Counted from the stretch's first letter, positions 26,743 through 36,855 are shown. The stretch: DNA of 64,000 nt from Marinilabiliaceae bacterium JC017 (GCA_004296775.1 RHGE01000016.1:1-64000); one strand, 5' to 3'. The notes: generated by a model not told the origin, from the letters alone. Program-made: numbers and translations.

Positions 26743-27509
26743 GGTAGTTTGATGTTATAGTTAGATTTCTAATTCAATACTATTCTTGATAGATCTTTAG
26801 ATTTTAGATAATAGTCTGAGATGGCCGTTGTCCATATTGACGTCAACCTAATAACTTAACAAACGGGTTAGTTGATATATAGGTTTTAGTTCTTCAGGAA
26901 TAGGTTTATTGGGACGTTGTCCCAAACCCTACTTCATTTTTGGCATTGCCCCAAAAACGAAGCAAAAAACGCTAGTCAAATAAAAGCTTCCCCCCACCTC
27001 CTTGATGAATTTTTGCCGACCTACAGGCCAGAATCCCCGCATTCATCTTCGTCACGCCTACGCCGGCCCGCTTATTTGACGGGCTCCCCCGCTTCCCAAC
27101 ATAATGGTCCGACTCGTCATTTGGCTTTTTGTGTTATAGTGTCGATATATTCAAGGGCGACTTCGCGTTTGCACCTGCTAGCATCGATTTGCAATCGGTA
27201 CCTTGTTATATAATAGACATTAGACACATTCATACCTGACTCATTGGCAACTTCATAACAACTTGACTTATGAAACAATCACTAAAGCTTAACAAGATTC
27301 ATTATACACCGTGGAGGCGTTGAGACGCAGAGATTTTTCATCGATTGGAAGTTGAGATTGTTCTTTGAAAAGTACAGGTTGTTTCAAAATATTTCTATCT
27401 GTTTCAATGTATCTCCATTTATCTCTAAGTGTTTCCATCTATTTCCCACCTCTAACTTCTGACCTCTATCCTCTCTGCATATTTCCATCCAATTTGAACA
27501 ACATGTTGG
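26743..27509. repeat. Repeat-rich gap within the polysaccharide locus
   Basis: No gene. It holds element copy C (26911-27105), a half copy of the inverted-repeat motif gcatcgatttgcaatcggta (about 27180-27200), an 'accgtggaggcgttgagacg' unit (27311-27335) and the first copy of a 160-bp block (27353-27511) that recurs at 30306-30466. Confidence 0.75.
26911..27105. repeat. 200-bp dispersed element, copy C
   Basis: Same orientation as copy A at 8720 and almost identical over about 195 bases, from gggacgttgtccc to the inverted pair around cgcttatttgacgggc. Read on the minus strand, it has TAG and TGA codons where copy A reads PAWARRR, which argues against a conserved protein. Confidence 0.8.
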
Positions 27510-27511
27510 TT
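27353..27511. repeat. 160-bp duplicated block, copy 1
   Basis: Runs from agattgttctttgaaaagta to ccaatttgaacaacatgttg, and matches 30306-30466 with few changes. Both copies end at or just past the 3' end of a minus-strand polysaccharide gene, and in both the gene-sense strand is purine-rich. Confidence 0.85.
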
Positions 27512-28142
27512 AAACTTTTTCTACCGCCTTCACCCGCTCCCACTCGCCTGTTTCGTGGTTATAGGTTTTGATTACCCGTGCCGGGTTACCCACCGCTACA
27601 GAAAAAGGAGGAATATTCCGGGTCACCACACTACCGGCACCAATCTGCGATCGTTTTCCAATGGTAACTCCCGGCAGTACCACTGAATTGGCCCCGATGT
27701 GGGCTTCCTCCTCTATTACGGTTGGTTTGATGTCCAGTGGTTGCCGACTGCTATTGCGGCTGCCATCCTGATAGCCATGGTTGAAACCGGAGATAAACAC
27801 ATTCTGCCCCAATCCGGACCCGCTGCCCATGGTTACCGGCCCAATCACCACCGACCCGATACCTACCCGTACGTAATCACCCATCACCACATCGCCCGAA
27901 CCATTATTCACCGTACAGAAATCCTCGATGGTGGTATATTGCCCCACGCTAAACTTATTCCAGGGAAACACATCGATACGTGAACGTCGCCGCACCACGG
28001 CACGATGCCCTCTTTTATGCACAAAGGGATTTACCAACAGACGTACCCATAACCGTGGCCGTGGGTTACGTGCGGGCCGAATCAAAAGCAGGATAAAGGC
28101 TTTCAACCCGGGGCTTGACTTTATTTTTTCAAGTAGTTTCAT
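27510..28142 (-). CDS. Left-handed beta-helix acyltransferase (WcaF/LacA-like)
   Basis: Acetyl-CoA-type O-acyltransferase of about 210 aa. The ATG at 28142 ([16 protein letters not shown]) is preferred over the start 13 codons earlier. The hexapeptide repeats run from about residue 60 to 185 ([62 protein letters not shown]), with the usual catalytic His in [11 protein letters not shown] and the end [16 protein letters not shown]. It would decorate a sugar of the exopolysaccharide or its lipid-linked unit. Repeat-rich gaps isolate it from both neighbours. Confidence 0.9.
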   Translation of the reverse strand: MKLLEKIKSSPGLKAFILLLIRPARNPRPRLWVRLLVNPFVHKRGHRAVVRRRSRIDVFPWNKFSVGQYTTIEDFCTVNNGSGDVVMGDYVRVGIGSVVIGPVTMGSGSGLGQNVFISGFNHGYQDGSRNSSRQPLDIKPTVIEEEAHIGANSVVLPGVTIGKRSQIGAGSVVTRNIPPFSVAVGNPARVIKTYNHETGEWERVKAVEKV

Positions 28143-28934
28143 ATATAATAGATCGTTAGATTTTAGATGATAGTTTTCCAATGGTCTTTGACGTTATGAT
28201 GAAAGCAAAATCCTGATCAAATGATAGTTGATGATTAAAAATAGATAGAAACCAATACCAGATGAAGTGAGCTTTCCGTTCTTCTTCGAGGCGGTTAGAT
28301 TAAGGTGATGACAGCATAAGCAAATGTTTATCCACCTCACCCCTCCCGATCTCAGGGAAATCCCTTTTAAAAATGATTTCACCCTCAATTGCTTTTAACT
28401 ACTTTAATTTCCCACTCAAGCCGTGGAGGCTCTTACTTTGTTCACATTTCAATAATTGTTTATAGGCGTTCACGATTTTCAATTCTCCTACAGTCGAGAA
28501 AGTAAGCAAAGAGTCCGCCGACTGCACCACTCGTTCACCCACTACTCCTGAAGTTGATGAGCCAGAAAGAACTCGCTCCGCTCAAACAGCTTTAGTTCAC
28601 ATGATTTTATTTTTTAAGGCGTTCATGATTTCGCTTCGCTTCAATTCTGCCTTTTCATCAACTTCAGGAAGTGGGTCCCGAACTACGTTGCTGAGGTCGG
28701 AAGTAGCACAACATTGCTATTGTACTGCTAAAAGAGATTTCACCCCTCCCGATCTATCGGGAGCTCATCAAAGGCGAGGGAGTCTGCAAACCTGATGTTT
28801 CTGCTCATAATAATTATGTGTAGTGAAAGCTTGTTATATGAAAGATTACGCACATGAAACAAATCTGCAATCCGATTATTTTTCACATCTTAACCATTTT
28901 AATGCTCAGTACACACTATCCATATCCAAAAGCA
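28143..28934. repeat. Non-coding gap with paired repeats
   Basis: No gene supported. Near 28546-28561 (tcctgaagttgatgag) and 28651-28667 (catcaacttcagga) is an inverted pair about 90 bases apart, each next to a 'ggcgttca(c/t)gattt' segment (about 28465 and 28618). 'ccctcccgatct' occurs near 28343 and again near 28745, the latter followed by atcgggag as a small palindrome. These look like dispersed repeat remnants. Confidence 0.5.
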
Positions 28935-30173
28935 TTACAACCAATCAACGAACGATTGTGCGGGATGCTTTTCTTTTTTATACAAGACCTCATCCATATA
29001 ATGATAGATGGTATTAACGCAATTCTCCCAACTGTGACTGGCCCCGGTCTTTTGCCTTTTCTTTCTTAATTGCTCTGAGTCTTCCTGCAAGGCTTTTTCA
29101 ATCAGCGATAGATACTCCTGGTAATTGGAAGCCAGGTAGACATCCTCTTTAAAATAGTCCATTGCCCTGGTTGCCGTTGCCACCACTGGCTTCCCTACAG
29201 CCAGGTATTCATCAATCTTACGGGGATAATTTCCCTGTGTCACCTCGCTAACAAGCTGGGGATTGATCGCTACATCGAATCCTTTAATGTACGAAGGCAG
29301 TTCCTCCGGTTGTCGGGCACCCAGAAAATGCACATTACTCAACTGATGCAGGGAGGACTTTTCGAAAACCTCATCCTGCGGACCTACCAACACGATATTC
29401 CAATCCGGTTTTTGGGTAGCCAGATAGGTTATCAGATGTATATCCAATCGCCGGGCCGAGAGATACCCCACATAACCAATGATGGGGCAGGTGAATTGTT
29501 TGAGATCCTCCGCCACACAAATCTTACCCTCCGAATCATCAAACATGCTTGTATCGCACCCCTGCCCCACCATATAGGACTCCTGGTTATACCTGGCTCC
29601 ATATTCTGTATATAACAATGAGTTACTTACTACCAGATCAGCTTTCCCGATTAACTGAGGTTCCATCTCCTTGCCATGCTTACGCCAATAAGGATTATTC
29701 ACCAGGTTATCACGCATGTAATACACATACAAATCAGGATCAAGCAACTCTTTTTGGTAAAACCCCAGGAACATGTATTGATCGTTAAACAAGAGATAAT
29801 CTTTGAATCCCAATTCGTCAATTGCCTTCTTAACAGATGCCGCAAAACGCCGGTTATTATACTTATTGACTATTTGATACAACCTACCAGGAGTCAGCCA
29901 ATTGACTGACTCTACAATGGTGTCCGGATACAAATTCCACAGGTTATCTGTGATATGCAGAAGGCCGGGCTGACGCCCCTGTATAACATGCAGACGCGTT
30001 TTCACCTTGGCAGATTGCCGCTCCTTCCAGAGGGAAAAACGATCCAATGGGGCATTGACATACAATACCCTGTTATGCCTGGCAAACTGCAAAGCAATAT
30101 TTTTACAATTACTTCCTATTTCAATATCCCAGGGCTGAATGCCTATAATCACAATGTCTCTATCTTTAATCAT
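28935..30173 (-). CDS. Glycosyltransferase, GT-B fold (family 1/4)
   Basis: A 412-aa cytoplasmic GT-B enzyme. The N-terminal domain opens with DRDIVIIGIQPWDIEIGSNCKNIALQFARHNRVLYVN. The C-terminal nucleotide-sugar domain has IGYVGYLSARRLDIHLITYLA, WNIVLVGPQ, VHFLGARQPEELPSYIKGFDVAINPQ and the donor-binding RKIDEYLAVGKPVVAT. It probably transfers a sugar onto the lipid-linked repeat unit. A 304-base repeat-bearing gap separates it from the preceding gene. Specificity cannot be read. Confidence 0.9.
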   Translation of the reverse strand: MIKDRDIVIIGIQPWDIEIGSNCKNIALQFARHNRVLYVNAPLDRFSLWKERQSAKVKTRLHVIQGRQPGLLHITDNLWNLYPDTIVESVNWLTPGRLYQIVNKYNNRRFAASVKKAIDELGFKDYLLFNDQYMFLGFYQKELLDPDLYVYYMRDNLVNNPYWRKHGKEMEPQLIGKADLVVSNSLLYTEYGARYNQESYMVGQGCDTSMFDDSEGKICVAEDLKQFTCPIIGYVGYLSARRLDIHLITYLATQKPDWNIVLVGPQDEVFEKSSLHQLSNVHFLGARQPEELPSYIKGFDVAINPQLVSEVTQGNYPRKIDEYLAVGKPVVATATRAMDYFKEDVYLASNYQEYLSLIEKALQEDSEQLRKKRQKTGASHSWENCVNTIYHYMDEVLYKKEKHPAQSFVDWL

Positions 30174-30477
30174 AACAATGGAGATAATAAGATTCTATGT
30201 TTTTTAGGAGTCACCTGAAAAAAAGCCTCTTCGAGGGATGTTACCTTTAGTTTGTTGTTTTAACAGGTTTCATTACACACCGCGGAGGCGCTGAGACGCA
30301 GAGATTGTTCTTTGGAAAGTACAGGTTGTTTCAAAATATTTCTATCTATTTCACTGTATCTCCATTTATCTCTAAGTGTTTCCATCTATTTCCCACCTCT
30401 AACTTCTGACCTCTATCCTCTCTATCTATTTCCATCCAATTTGAACAACATGCTGGTAAAAGTTACTCCTTAAGCAC
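30174..30477. repeat. Gap with duplicated block, copy 2
   Basis: After an 'accgcggaggcgctgagacg' unit (30277-30302), positions 30306-30466 repeat the block seen at 27353-27511, ending at ccaatttgaacaacatgctg just after the stop of the next gene. No gene is present. Confidence 0.8.
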
Positions 30478-31659
30478 CTACACCAGATCAACAACCTTCT
30501 CAGGTACTTTTCCTGTCTCTTTAATATTTAGCACCATCCCATACAAGTCCAATACTTCACCAGCCATCTTTTCCCATGAAAAAGCAGCTGTCCTTTTCCA
30601 CCCTTTTTCCCTTAACACCATTCTTTTCCCTTTACTTGACAACACTTTCTCTATTCCCAGGGCAATCTCTTCAGGGCTAAACGGATCAACCAGAATGGCC
30701 GCATCACCGGCAATTTCAGGCATTGATGAAGTATTGGAAGTAATGGTTGGAGTCCCACACTTCATGGCTTCTAAAATGGGTAATCCAAAGCTCTCTCGTA
30801 ACGATGGATACAAAAAGAGATTACATAAGTTATAGATCGCCGGCAATTCATCATTTGGTACGTACCCACAAAGTTTGATTGAATCACTCAAATGAGAAAG
30901 GCCTAACCGTTCCAACTCTTTTTTCAACCGGGATCTGTCATAATCAAGCAATACCAGGGGCATGGGATCTGAAGCAGAGGATTTACGATATAAATCATAA
31001 GCCCGAAAAACATTTAAAGTATTTTTCTTTGGATCGGTATTTCCCAGGTGAAAAATAAAATTATTCGGTAACTGATACTTTTGTTTTACCTCCTCCAGGT
31101 ATTCGTTGTCTTTTATTCTTTTGAATTGATCACTTACTCCATTATATATAGCCCTGATCTTACCTGCATACTCAGGAAAACGACCGGCTATGGTAGCTTT
31201 TTCAAATCCGGATACAGTAATCACATATTGGGCCCGTTGCAGAATAAAAGGCACATTCCACCGCCGATAAATATTGCCCATTCGCTGATACCATGAAGCC
31301 CGTTTCCTGAAATGATTCAGACTCTCCAGGTAAATAATATCATGTATGGTCACCACCAGCGGCACGCATACTTTTAACGGAGCGGTATTGCTGGTACAAT
31401 GCAATAAATCACACTGATATTTTTTCACCGCAGCAGGCAATACTACTTGTTCCCAATAAGGGTAAGTGGCGCCTGATAAAGGCACTATGTGAAAATTAGC
31501 CGTATCTTCCAGGCAAACATCCTCGCCTGGTTTAACAAATACGAAGTACTCATTTTCCTGGTCAATCTTTTGAAGATTACGTATTAACTGTAACGCCACG
31601 AAATCCATTCCGTGTTTGTTTTTTCTAAAAAGTCGTTGTCCTTCAATTGCAATTTTCAT
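30478..31659 (-). CDS. Glycosyltransferase family 4, GT-B fold
   Basis: A 393-aa GT4 enzyme. It starts MKIAIEGQRLFRKNKHGMDFVALQLIRNLQ, with the acceptor-side domain to about 190, then the donor domain: FIFHLGNTDPKKNTLNVFRAY, IKLCGYVPNDELPAIYNLCNLFLYPSLRESFGLPILEAMKCGTPTITSNTSSMPEIAGDAAIL, which contains the family E-x7-E motif. It probably builds the exopolysaccharide repeat unit at the inner face of the membrane. It follows the upstream GT2 gene by 88 bases. Confidence 0.93.
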   Translation of the reverse strand: MKIAIEGQRLFRKNKHGMDFVALQLIRNLQKIDQENEYFVFVKPGEDVCLEDTANFHIVPLSGATYPYWEQVVLPAAVKKYQCDLLHCTSNTAPLKVCVPLVVTIHDIIYLESLNHFRKRASWYQRMGNIYRRWNVPFILQRAQYVITVSGFEKATIAGRFPEYAGKIRAIYNGVSDQFKRIKDNEYLEEVKQKYQLPNNFIFHLGNTDPKKNTLNVFRAYDLYRKSSASDPMPLVLLDYDRSRLKKELERLGLSHLSDSIKLCGYVPNDELPAIYNLCNLFLYPSLRESFGLPILEAMKCGTPTITSNTSSMPEIAGDAAILVDPFSPEEIALGIEKVLSSKGKRMVLREKGWKRTAAFSWEKMAGEVLDLYGMVLNIKETGKVPEKVVDLV

Positions 31660-31747
31660 CTTACCAGATTTTAATATTAAGACATGAGACTATTTTATTA
31701 TGCAGATCCGGGATTAGACAGGATATTCCTATCTGAATATCACTCTA

Positions 31748-32971
31748 TCATCCGGATGACACCTGATCAGTTAAACCATGTGAAGTATGTATAAACCGTT
31801 TATTCGCTCCCTTTATCTTGAGAAGCGCAAGCACCATTAATCCAAAAGCCTTAGGCAGGTAGAGCAGTGCCTTTCCTGTTTGCCGGTTATAAAAACGAGA
31901 TGGGATAGAAAAGAGAAAACCGGTTAATACCATCGAAAGCATCAGATACCAATAAAAAGGTTGAGGAATGATCCATTCCGTCCAGGTCCCCAAAGGATAA
32001 ATAGCCGATAGTATACCCAACACACCACTTACAACTGCTAATACACCAAGTAAAATAATCCTTGGAGCCAGTACCATTTGTATGATCTTATCAAACAAAT
32101 CCACATTGCCATTAAGTACAAGTTGACTTACTCCTTTTCGTATCCCTTTAATGAAATAAAAAATCTGGGCCGCCAACCACCTCCTGCGCTGACCTATGAA
32201 GGCATCCGCACGGTGCACTTTTTCATCGTATACCATTGCCTGGTCTAAATACTTTATGGTCTTTTGATCGGCAAGAATGGCCAATTCAAGTTCCTTATCA
32301 AACCCACCAATAGCCCTGATAGCCTTCATCTTCTGCTTAAAGCAAGTATAGTCGAATGCCATCCCGGATCCAATGAGCGCTGCCGATAATCCCATTGCCC
32401 GGTGACCTTTCCGAAAGACATGATTATTTACCTCTTCACTAATGGCATCCAGCACAGCCAAATGATTGTTTTGATTCAAAGCTGTGCGATGCCCCTGGAT
32501 AACATCACCAGATTGGAAAGCCTGATTCACTTTTTCAAGAAACCTATCCTCCATAATATTATCGGCATCCAACACCACTACAATGTCAAAGGAGTCATCA
32601 ATCAAACTCAGAGCCCTATTCAAAGCCTTTGCTTTGGTACTTTTTTCAAAACTCACCTCAACTACCCTAATAGGAAGCTTAATTAAATCATCCAACGTTT
32701 CCTTCCTTAAGGAATCGGCAATAACAATGATTTCAAAATGGTCAGACGGGTAATTCTGGCCAAGCGCCTTACGGGCTACTTCTACAATCACACCATCCTC
32801 TTTATAGGCAGGAATAAACACAGCTATATTCCTATAAACCGAAGCCTTTTCCCTCTTTTCCCTGTAAAACATTCCTGAAATACTAAAGAAGAAAAAATAG
32901 CTTGCAGATAAAAGCAGGTAACTGAACAGACCCAGCCCAACGATTTTTAAAAAGATTTGCAGATATTCCAT
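31748..32971 (-). CDS. Membrane glycosyltransferase, family 2
   Basis: A 407-aa GT2 with one N-terminal membrane segment (IFLKIVGLGLFSYLLLSASYFFFFSI), the GT-A domain (AVFIPAYKEDGVIVEVARKALGQNYP; IVVVLDADNIMEDRFL; GSGMAFDY; IGGFDKELELAILADQK; GQRRRWLAAQ) and four C-terminal membrane segments. QRRRW near position 260 is the QxxRW-like motif of processive synthases. It probably extends the polysaccharide chain or unit. It lies 28 bases after the next GT2 gene in the same transcript. Confidence 0.92.
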   Translation of the reverse strand: MEYLQIFLKIVGLGLFSYLLLSASYFFFFSISGMFYREKREKASVYRNIAVFIPAYKEDGVIVEVARKALGQNYPSDHFEIIVIADSLRKETLDDLIKLPIRVVEVSFEKSTKAKALNRALSLIDDSFDIVVVLDADNIMEDRFLEKVNQAFQSGDVIQGHRTALNQNNHLAVLDAISEEVNNHVFRKGHRAMGLSAALIGSGMAFDYTCFKQKMKAIRAIGGFDKELELAILADQKTIKYLDQAMVYDEKVHRADAFIGQRRRWLAAQIFYFIKGIRKGVSQLVLNGNVDLFDKIIQMVLAPRIILLGVLAVVSGVLGILSAIYPLGTWTEWIIPQPFYWYLMLSMVLTGFLFSIPSRFYNRQTGKALLYLPKAFGLMVLALLKIKGANKRFIHTSHGLTDQVSSG

Positions 32972-32999
32972 GATAACTAATCTTAATACGTTATTAAGC

Positions 33000-33896
33000 T
33001 TACTTCAGTTTTCTAAAATGCCAGAATACAGCTCGCATATAAGCTCTTAAATGAGCCCGTTGAAAAGACAACAGGTAACCAATAAAATTTTTAGGCACCG
33101 CAATCAGTGACAGATACAGAAAAGACATGACAGCCTGACCACCCCGTATATGCCGCCGGAAATACAATATTCTGTTCCGGTTAAGGTAATAGGTTTTCAA
33201 AGGACTATTTTTTCCCGTAGAGATGGATTCTTTATGAAACACCACCGACTGAGGCTGGAAAAAGATGCGATAACCAGCTTTTTTTATTTGAGTACTCCAA
33301 TCATGTTCTTCATAATACAAGAAGTACATCTCTGGCATGACACCTACTTTTTCAATAACTCGTACCGGCACCATCATGGCACACCCATGAGCAAAATGGG
33401 TTTCCCCCACTTCTTCATATTGTCCGGCCTCCTTTTGTTTATAACCCACCGCCTTCATGCGTAAGGTATAGGGATTCATTTTGCTGAATCCCGCATATTG
33501 AATGGTGTCCGGATGATAAGAATACCTGATTTTCGGACTCACCATACCAATGGATAAGTCATTTTCCAAAAGCCTGACCATTGGCTGTAAAAAGTCCTTC
33601 TCTACTTCCGTGTCATTATTAATGAAAAGAATATATTTTCCCCTTGCCCGCTGTATTCCCAGGTTGTTTCCACCTGCAAATCCAAGGTTCTCTTCACTCT
33701 GAATTAAAATGACTTCGGGAAAGCGTTCGACAATAATCTCAGGCTGGTCACCGAGCGATCCATTATCCACCACAATAACCTCCAGGGCAGGATATGAGAC
33801 GTTTCGCATTGAAGCCAGAAACTCACACGTCACCTGCGACTGATTATAATTAACGGTCACTATGGAAACCAATGGATATGTTTGTAATTCCCTCAT
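33000..33896 (-). CDS. Glycosyltransferase family 2, rhamnosyltransferase-like
   Basis: A 298-aa GT2 of the kind often called rhamnosyltransferase (WbbL-like). Motifs: VSIVTVNYNQSQVTCEFLASM, EVIVVDNGS, GFAGGNNLGIQRARGKYILFINNDTEV, GCAMMVPVRVIEKVG and YYEEHDWSTQIKKAGY. The C-terminus is hydrophobic (AVMSFLYLSLIAVPKNFIGYLL) and may touch the membrane. It probably adds a deoxysugar or similar residue to the repeat unit. It follows the polymerase gene by 45 bases. Confidence 0.9.
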   Translation of the reverse strand: MRELQTYPLVSIVTVNYNQSQVTCEFLASMRNVSYPALEVIVVDNGSLGDQPEIIVERFPEVILIQSEENLGFAGGNNLGIQRARGKYILFINNDTEVEKDFLQPMVRLLENDLSIGMVSPKIRYSYHPDTIQYAGFSKMNPYTLRMKAVGYKQKEAGQYEEVGETHFAHGCAMMVPVRVIEKVGVMPEMYFLYYEEHDWSTQIKKAGYRIFFQPQSVVFHKESISTGKNSPLKTYYLNRNRILYFRRHIRGGQAVMSFLYLSLIAVPKNFIGYLLSFQRAHLRAYMRAVFWHFRKLK

Positions 33897-33941
33897 GTCA
33901 TCTCATCTAAAACAGATTATTGATCTATCTGATGTTAAACA

Positions 33942-35471
33942 TTACTTATTCTGAGAGTCATCCTTCCCCTTCTTCATCACAGAAAAAGGATACATTGATA
34001 TTCTACTATCCGACAAATAATCCTGATTGACGAAAGGTTCATCTTTTTCACTTAACTGCCGATCCAGCTTGTCTGCCATAAACATAAAAGCCATTGACAT
34101 GTAGATAATAATTCCGGTCGGCATCTGTCCCAAGACCCCATTACCATAGGAGGCTAACATGATACCGAAAAGACCTGCAACTAATGCCTGAAGTCGTCCC
34201 CGCAGCCATTCATTCTTAACTTTAAAACTCACCACCCAGGATGATTTAATCAAAACATAAAACAAAATGAACAGATGTAACATCAAGCCCACTATACCCT
34301 GCTCGGCCCATATCATTACATACCAACTGTCGGTTGGCACATTGGCCAGGAATGTATTGGGAGTAAAACGTTGTCCCCAATTACCGGCAGAACCAATCCC
34401 TCCACCAAAGGGACGCGTTGCCAAATACCCTTTAAGCCTGTTTTGATTCTCAATGCGAACTCTCAAGGATGGATTATCCTTGTCAAAAGCCGTTCGAATA
34501 CGTCTTATCTCATAATTATTTTGTCCAATGGTGGTAAACATGAAAAAGACAATCACCATTACACCTAAAACACCACCGGCCAAAAGCAACCGGAAATTAC
34601 GACGTAAGAGCAAGTACATAAAAAAACCGCCAACAGGTACTGCGATAGCACCACGAGTGCCCGAAATCATTAAAGCATAGAAAAACAGCAAAGCTGATAG
34701 CCCATATATGAGCTTGTCTTTCATTTTCTTTTCATTGAGGGCCACAATGGCAAACACCACCCCTGAATGCCCCATGGCAGCCCCAAACTGCCCGGCATCG
34801 GTAAAAAAGGAGAATATCCTCAGCTTTCCGAAAAGCAGATGTGTCAAAGCTCCACCACTGTTTAACCATTGCTGTTCCCAGGGATCTAAAAACAGGTATT
34901 TTTGTTGCAATCCTTTAATCACACCCACAAGCGCAAAGATTAACCAGAAAGTAAAAAAACGTTTCAGATGCTTAGGCTTATTGAAGAGCATAAATACCAA
35001 GGGTACCGTAAGAAGCATATACAGAGCGATCCCTCTCATGGCATAAAACCAGGCCACCCGGCTCACCGCTTCCGGATTTACAAATTGAAATAACGCATAT
35101 AGAAACCAGATAGCTGCCAACAAGGTCAAATCACTTTTTGCGGCTAACCACCGATGACGCTGTTTAAAGTATTTAAAAAATACGGCCATCAACGTAAGTA
35201 CCAACAACAAATCGATGGATAATCCAAGTGGTGCAGGGATGTATCGGGTCAAACCAAGCACAAAATAATTGGCGATAAAGGTGATCCATAAACCTGTTTC
35301 AGGCGACTTGAACACTTGATATAACAACAAGATACCAACAGGCAGAAAAATCCCCATAAGTGTCACCATGATTCCAAACTTTACAATCAAAACAGACACT
35401 GAAACAGCTAGTAATCCAATCACAACTGCTTTAAAAAAAACCACCATGTATTTTAGACTGACTGCACTCAT
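33942..35471 (-). CDS. O-antigen ligase/polymerase-type membrane protein (Wzy/WaaL-like)
   Basis: A 509-aa polytopic protein with about 11-12 hydrophobic segments and a long periplasmic loop of Wzy_C type (NNYEIRRIRTAFDKDNPSLRVRIENQNRLKGYLATRPFGGGIGSAGNWG ... VPTDSWYVMIWAEQGIVGLMLHLFILFYVL, quoted in parts). It probably polymerises flipped repeat units; ligase activity is the alternative. The start overlaps the flippase stop by 4 bases (ATGA), showing translational coupling within the Wzx/Wzy pathway. Confidence 0.88.
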   Translation of the reverse strand: MSAVSLKYMVVFFKAVVIGLLAVSVSVLIVKFGIMVTLMGIFLPVGILLLYQVFKSPETGLWITFIANYFVLGLTRYIPAPLGLSIDLLLVLTLMAVFFKYFKQRHRWLAAKSDLTLLAAIWFLYALFQFVNPEAVSRVAWFYAMRGIALYMLLTVPLVFMLFNKPKHLKRFFTFWLIFALVGVIKGLQQKYLFLDPWEQQWLNSGGALTHLLFGKLRIFSFFTDAGQFGAAMGHSGVVFAIVALNEKKMKDKLIYGLSALLFFYALMISGTRGAIAVPVGGFFMYLLLRRNFRLLLAGGVLGVMVIVFFMFTTIGQNNYEIRRIRTAFDKDNPSLRVRIENQNRLKGYLATRPFGGGIGSAGNWGQRFTPNTFLANVPTDSWYVMIWAEQGIVGLMLHLFILFYVLIKSSWVVSFKVKNEWLRGRLQALVAGLFGIMLASYGNGVLGQMPTGIIIYMSMAFMFMADKLDRQLSEKDEPFVNQDYLSDSRISMYPFSVMKKGKDDSQNK

Positions 35472-36847
35472 GGACGAACTTTATCGGTATTAACGTCTGA
35501 TATTTTTCCTTTTAAAAACTTTTGCAATTCAAAGCGGTAAAAATCAATACCCCGAATAAATACACTTCCTATTTCAATCTTCACGACTTTATTCAGAAAA
35601 TGCCACCCCAGAACCATACCGACAATTGTGAAGACCACTGATGTAAAAGCCACCAGGATTAATGACTGAAAAACAAATACAGCAATTAAATCACCTACAA
35701 GATTCAACGTTAACATGACATATACCTTAACTGCATTTTTATCAGGTCTCTCTATGGCATCCAATGCCACCCCTGACAGACGATCAAAAGGAAGCAATAA
35801 AGCATATGGAATAAAGATCAAAAGCAACAACCACATTAATCCCAAGGAAGAAAGATATTGCTCACCGGCAAAAATCAGGAGAAATTGCTCACCCAACATT
35901 CCAATAACCACCAGTATTGGCATAAACAATAGACTCACAGCCCCGAGATAAGTACTAAATATGTTTTTAAAGAGATCAATTTGATTATTAATGTAGGCTT
36001 TTGACAAGCGTGGAATGGCCACTGCCATAAAACCACTTAAAGGAAGCTGCACAAGATCAATAATTTTGAATGGTATCGCATAAATAGCTACCCATTCAGC
36101 CCCTAAGAAAGGTGCTAATCCAATAATTAACGAATCAGCACTCCTTAACAAACTACTTCCTACACTGGTTAAAAGTGTATACTTTCCGTAGTTAAAAAGC
36201 TGCTTTATACTATTTCTGTCAGCTCTTGCCCAATTATAAAAACCATCCCACAGAGAGGTAAAAACCACCATACTTCCGAATAGATTACTGATGATAAAGG
36301 CCCAAGCAACCATAACCAGGTCAATAGAGAAAAACAGACTTGTAATTAGGATTATTAGAAAAAAGCTGCCGGATATAACCAGTCGAATGACCAGAATACG
36401 ATCAAAACGTTGTTCGGTTTGCAAATTACTAATCGCATTATTCCATAGTAAATTCGCAACAGCTAATAATGGGTAATAGCCAAAAAACAGACTGTAAGCA
36501 CCAAATGAAACCTCCGAAAAAACAACACGAATAAACACAAATAACAAAACTAATGCCACCGTAACACTGCTGTCGATAATAGCTCCTGAACTCCTGAATA
36601 TTACCTTTTCACTATCATGATGTTTGGACGAAAAATGGACAATTGCCCGGCGGGTTAAACCAAACCGTAACAAGTCTACAAAAGTTGCCAATGTGGCAAA
36701 TATGACCCACTCACCAAAAGCTTCTTTACTCAAAACTCTGACTAGGATCAGAAAAGTAAACAGGTTCAACAAAGCCCCTAATGCATTGGCACCAATAGAT
36801 TGTACATTTTTATCCGTTAATATTTTCCGACTCAAATTCATCATCAC
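35468..36847 (-). CDS. Wzx-type polysaccharide flippase
   Basis: A 459-aa polytopic protein of the MOP superfamily with about 12-14 hydrophobic segments. It opens LSRKILTDKNVQSIGANALGALLNLFTFLILVRVLSKEAFGEW, the usual Wzx start; later GKYTLLTSVGSSLLRSADSLIIGLAPFLGAEWVAIYAIPFKI is also typical. It would carry lipid-linked repeat units across the inner membrane. It starts 8 bases after the co-polymerase gene and overlaps the polymerase gene by 4 bases. Confidence 0.9.
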   Translation of the reverse strand: MMMNLSRKILTDKNVQSIGANALGALLNLFTFLILVRVLSKEAFGEWVIFATLATFVDLLRFGLTRRAIVHFSSKHHDSEKVIFRSSGAIIDSSVTVALVLLFVFIRVVFSEVSFGAYSLFFGYYPLLAVANLLWNNAISNLQTEQRFDRILVIRLVISGSFFLIILITSLFFSIDLVMVAWAFIISNLFGSMVVFTSLWDGFYNWARADRNSIKQLFNYGKYTLLTSVGSSLLRSADSLIIGLAPFLGAEWVAIYAIPFKIIDLVQLPLSGFMAVAIPRLSKAYINNQIDLFKNIFSTYLGAVSLLFMPILVVIGMLGEQFLLIFAGEQYLSSLGLMWLLLLIFIPYALLLPFDRLSGVALDAIERPDKNAVKVYVMLTLNLVGDLIAVFVFQSLILVAFTSVVFTIVGMVLGWHFLNKVVKIEIGSVFIRGIDFYRFELQKFLKGKISDVNTDKVRP

Positions 36848-36855
36848 ACCAAAGT

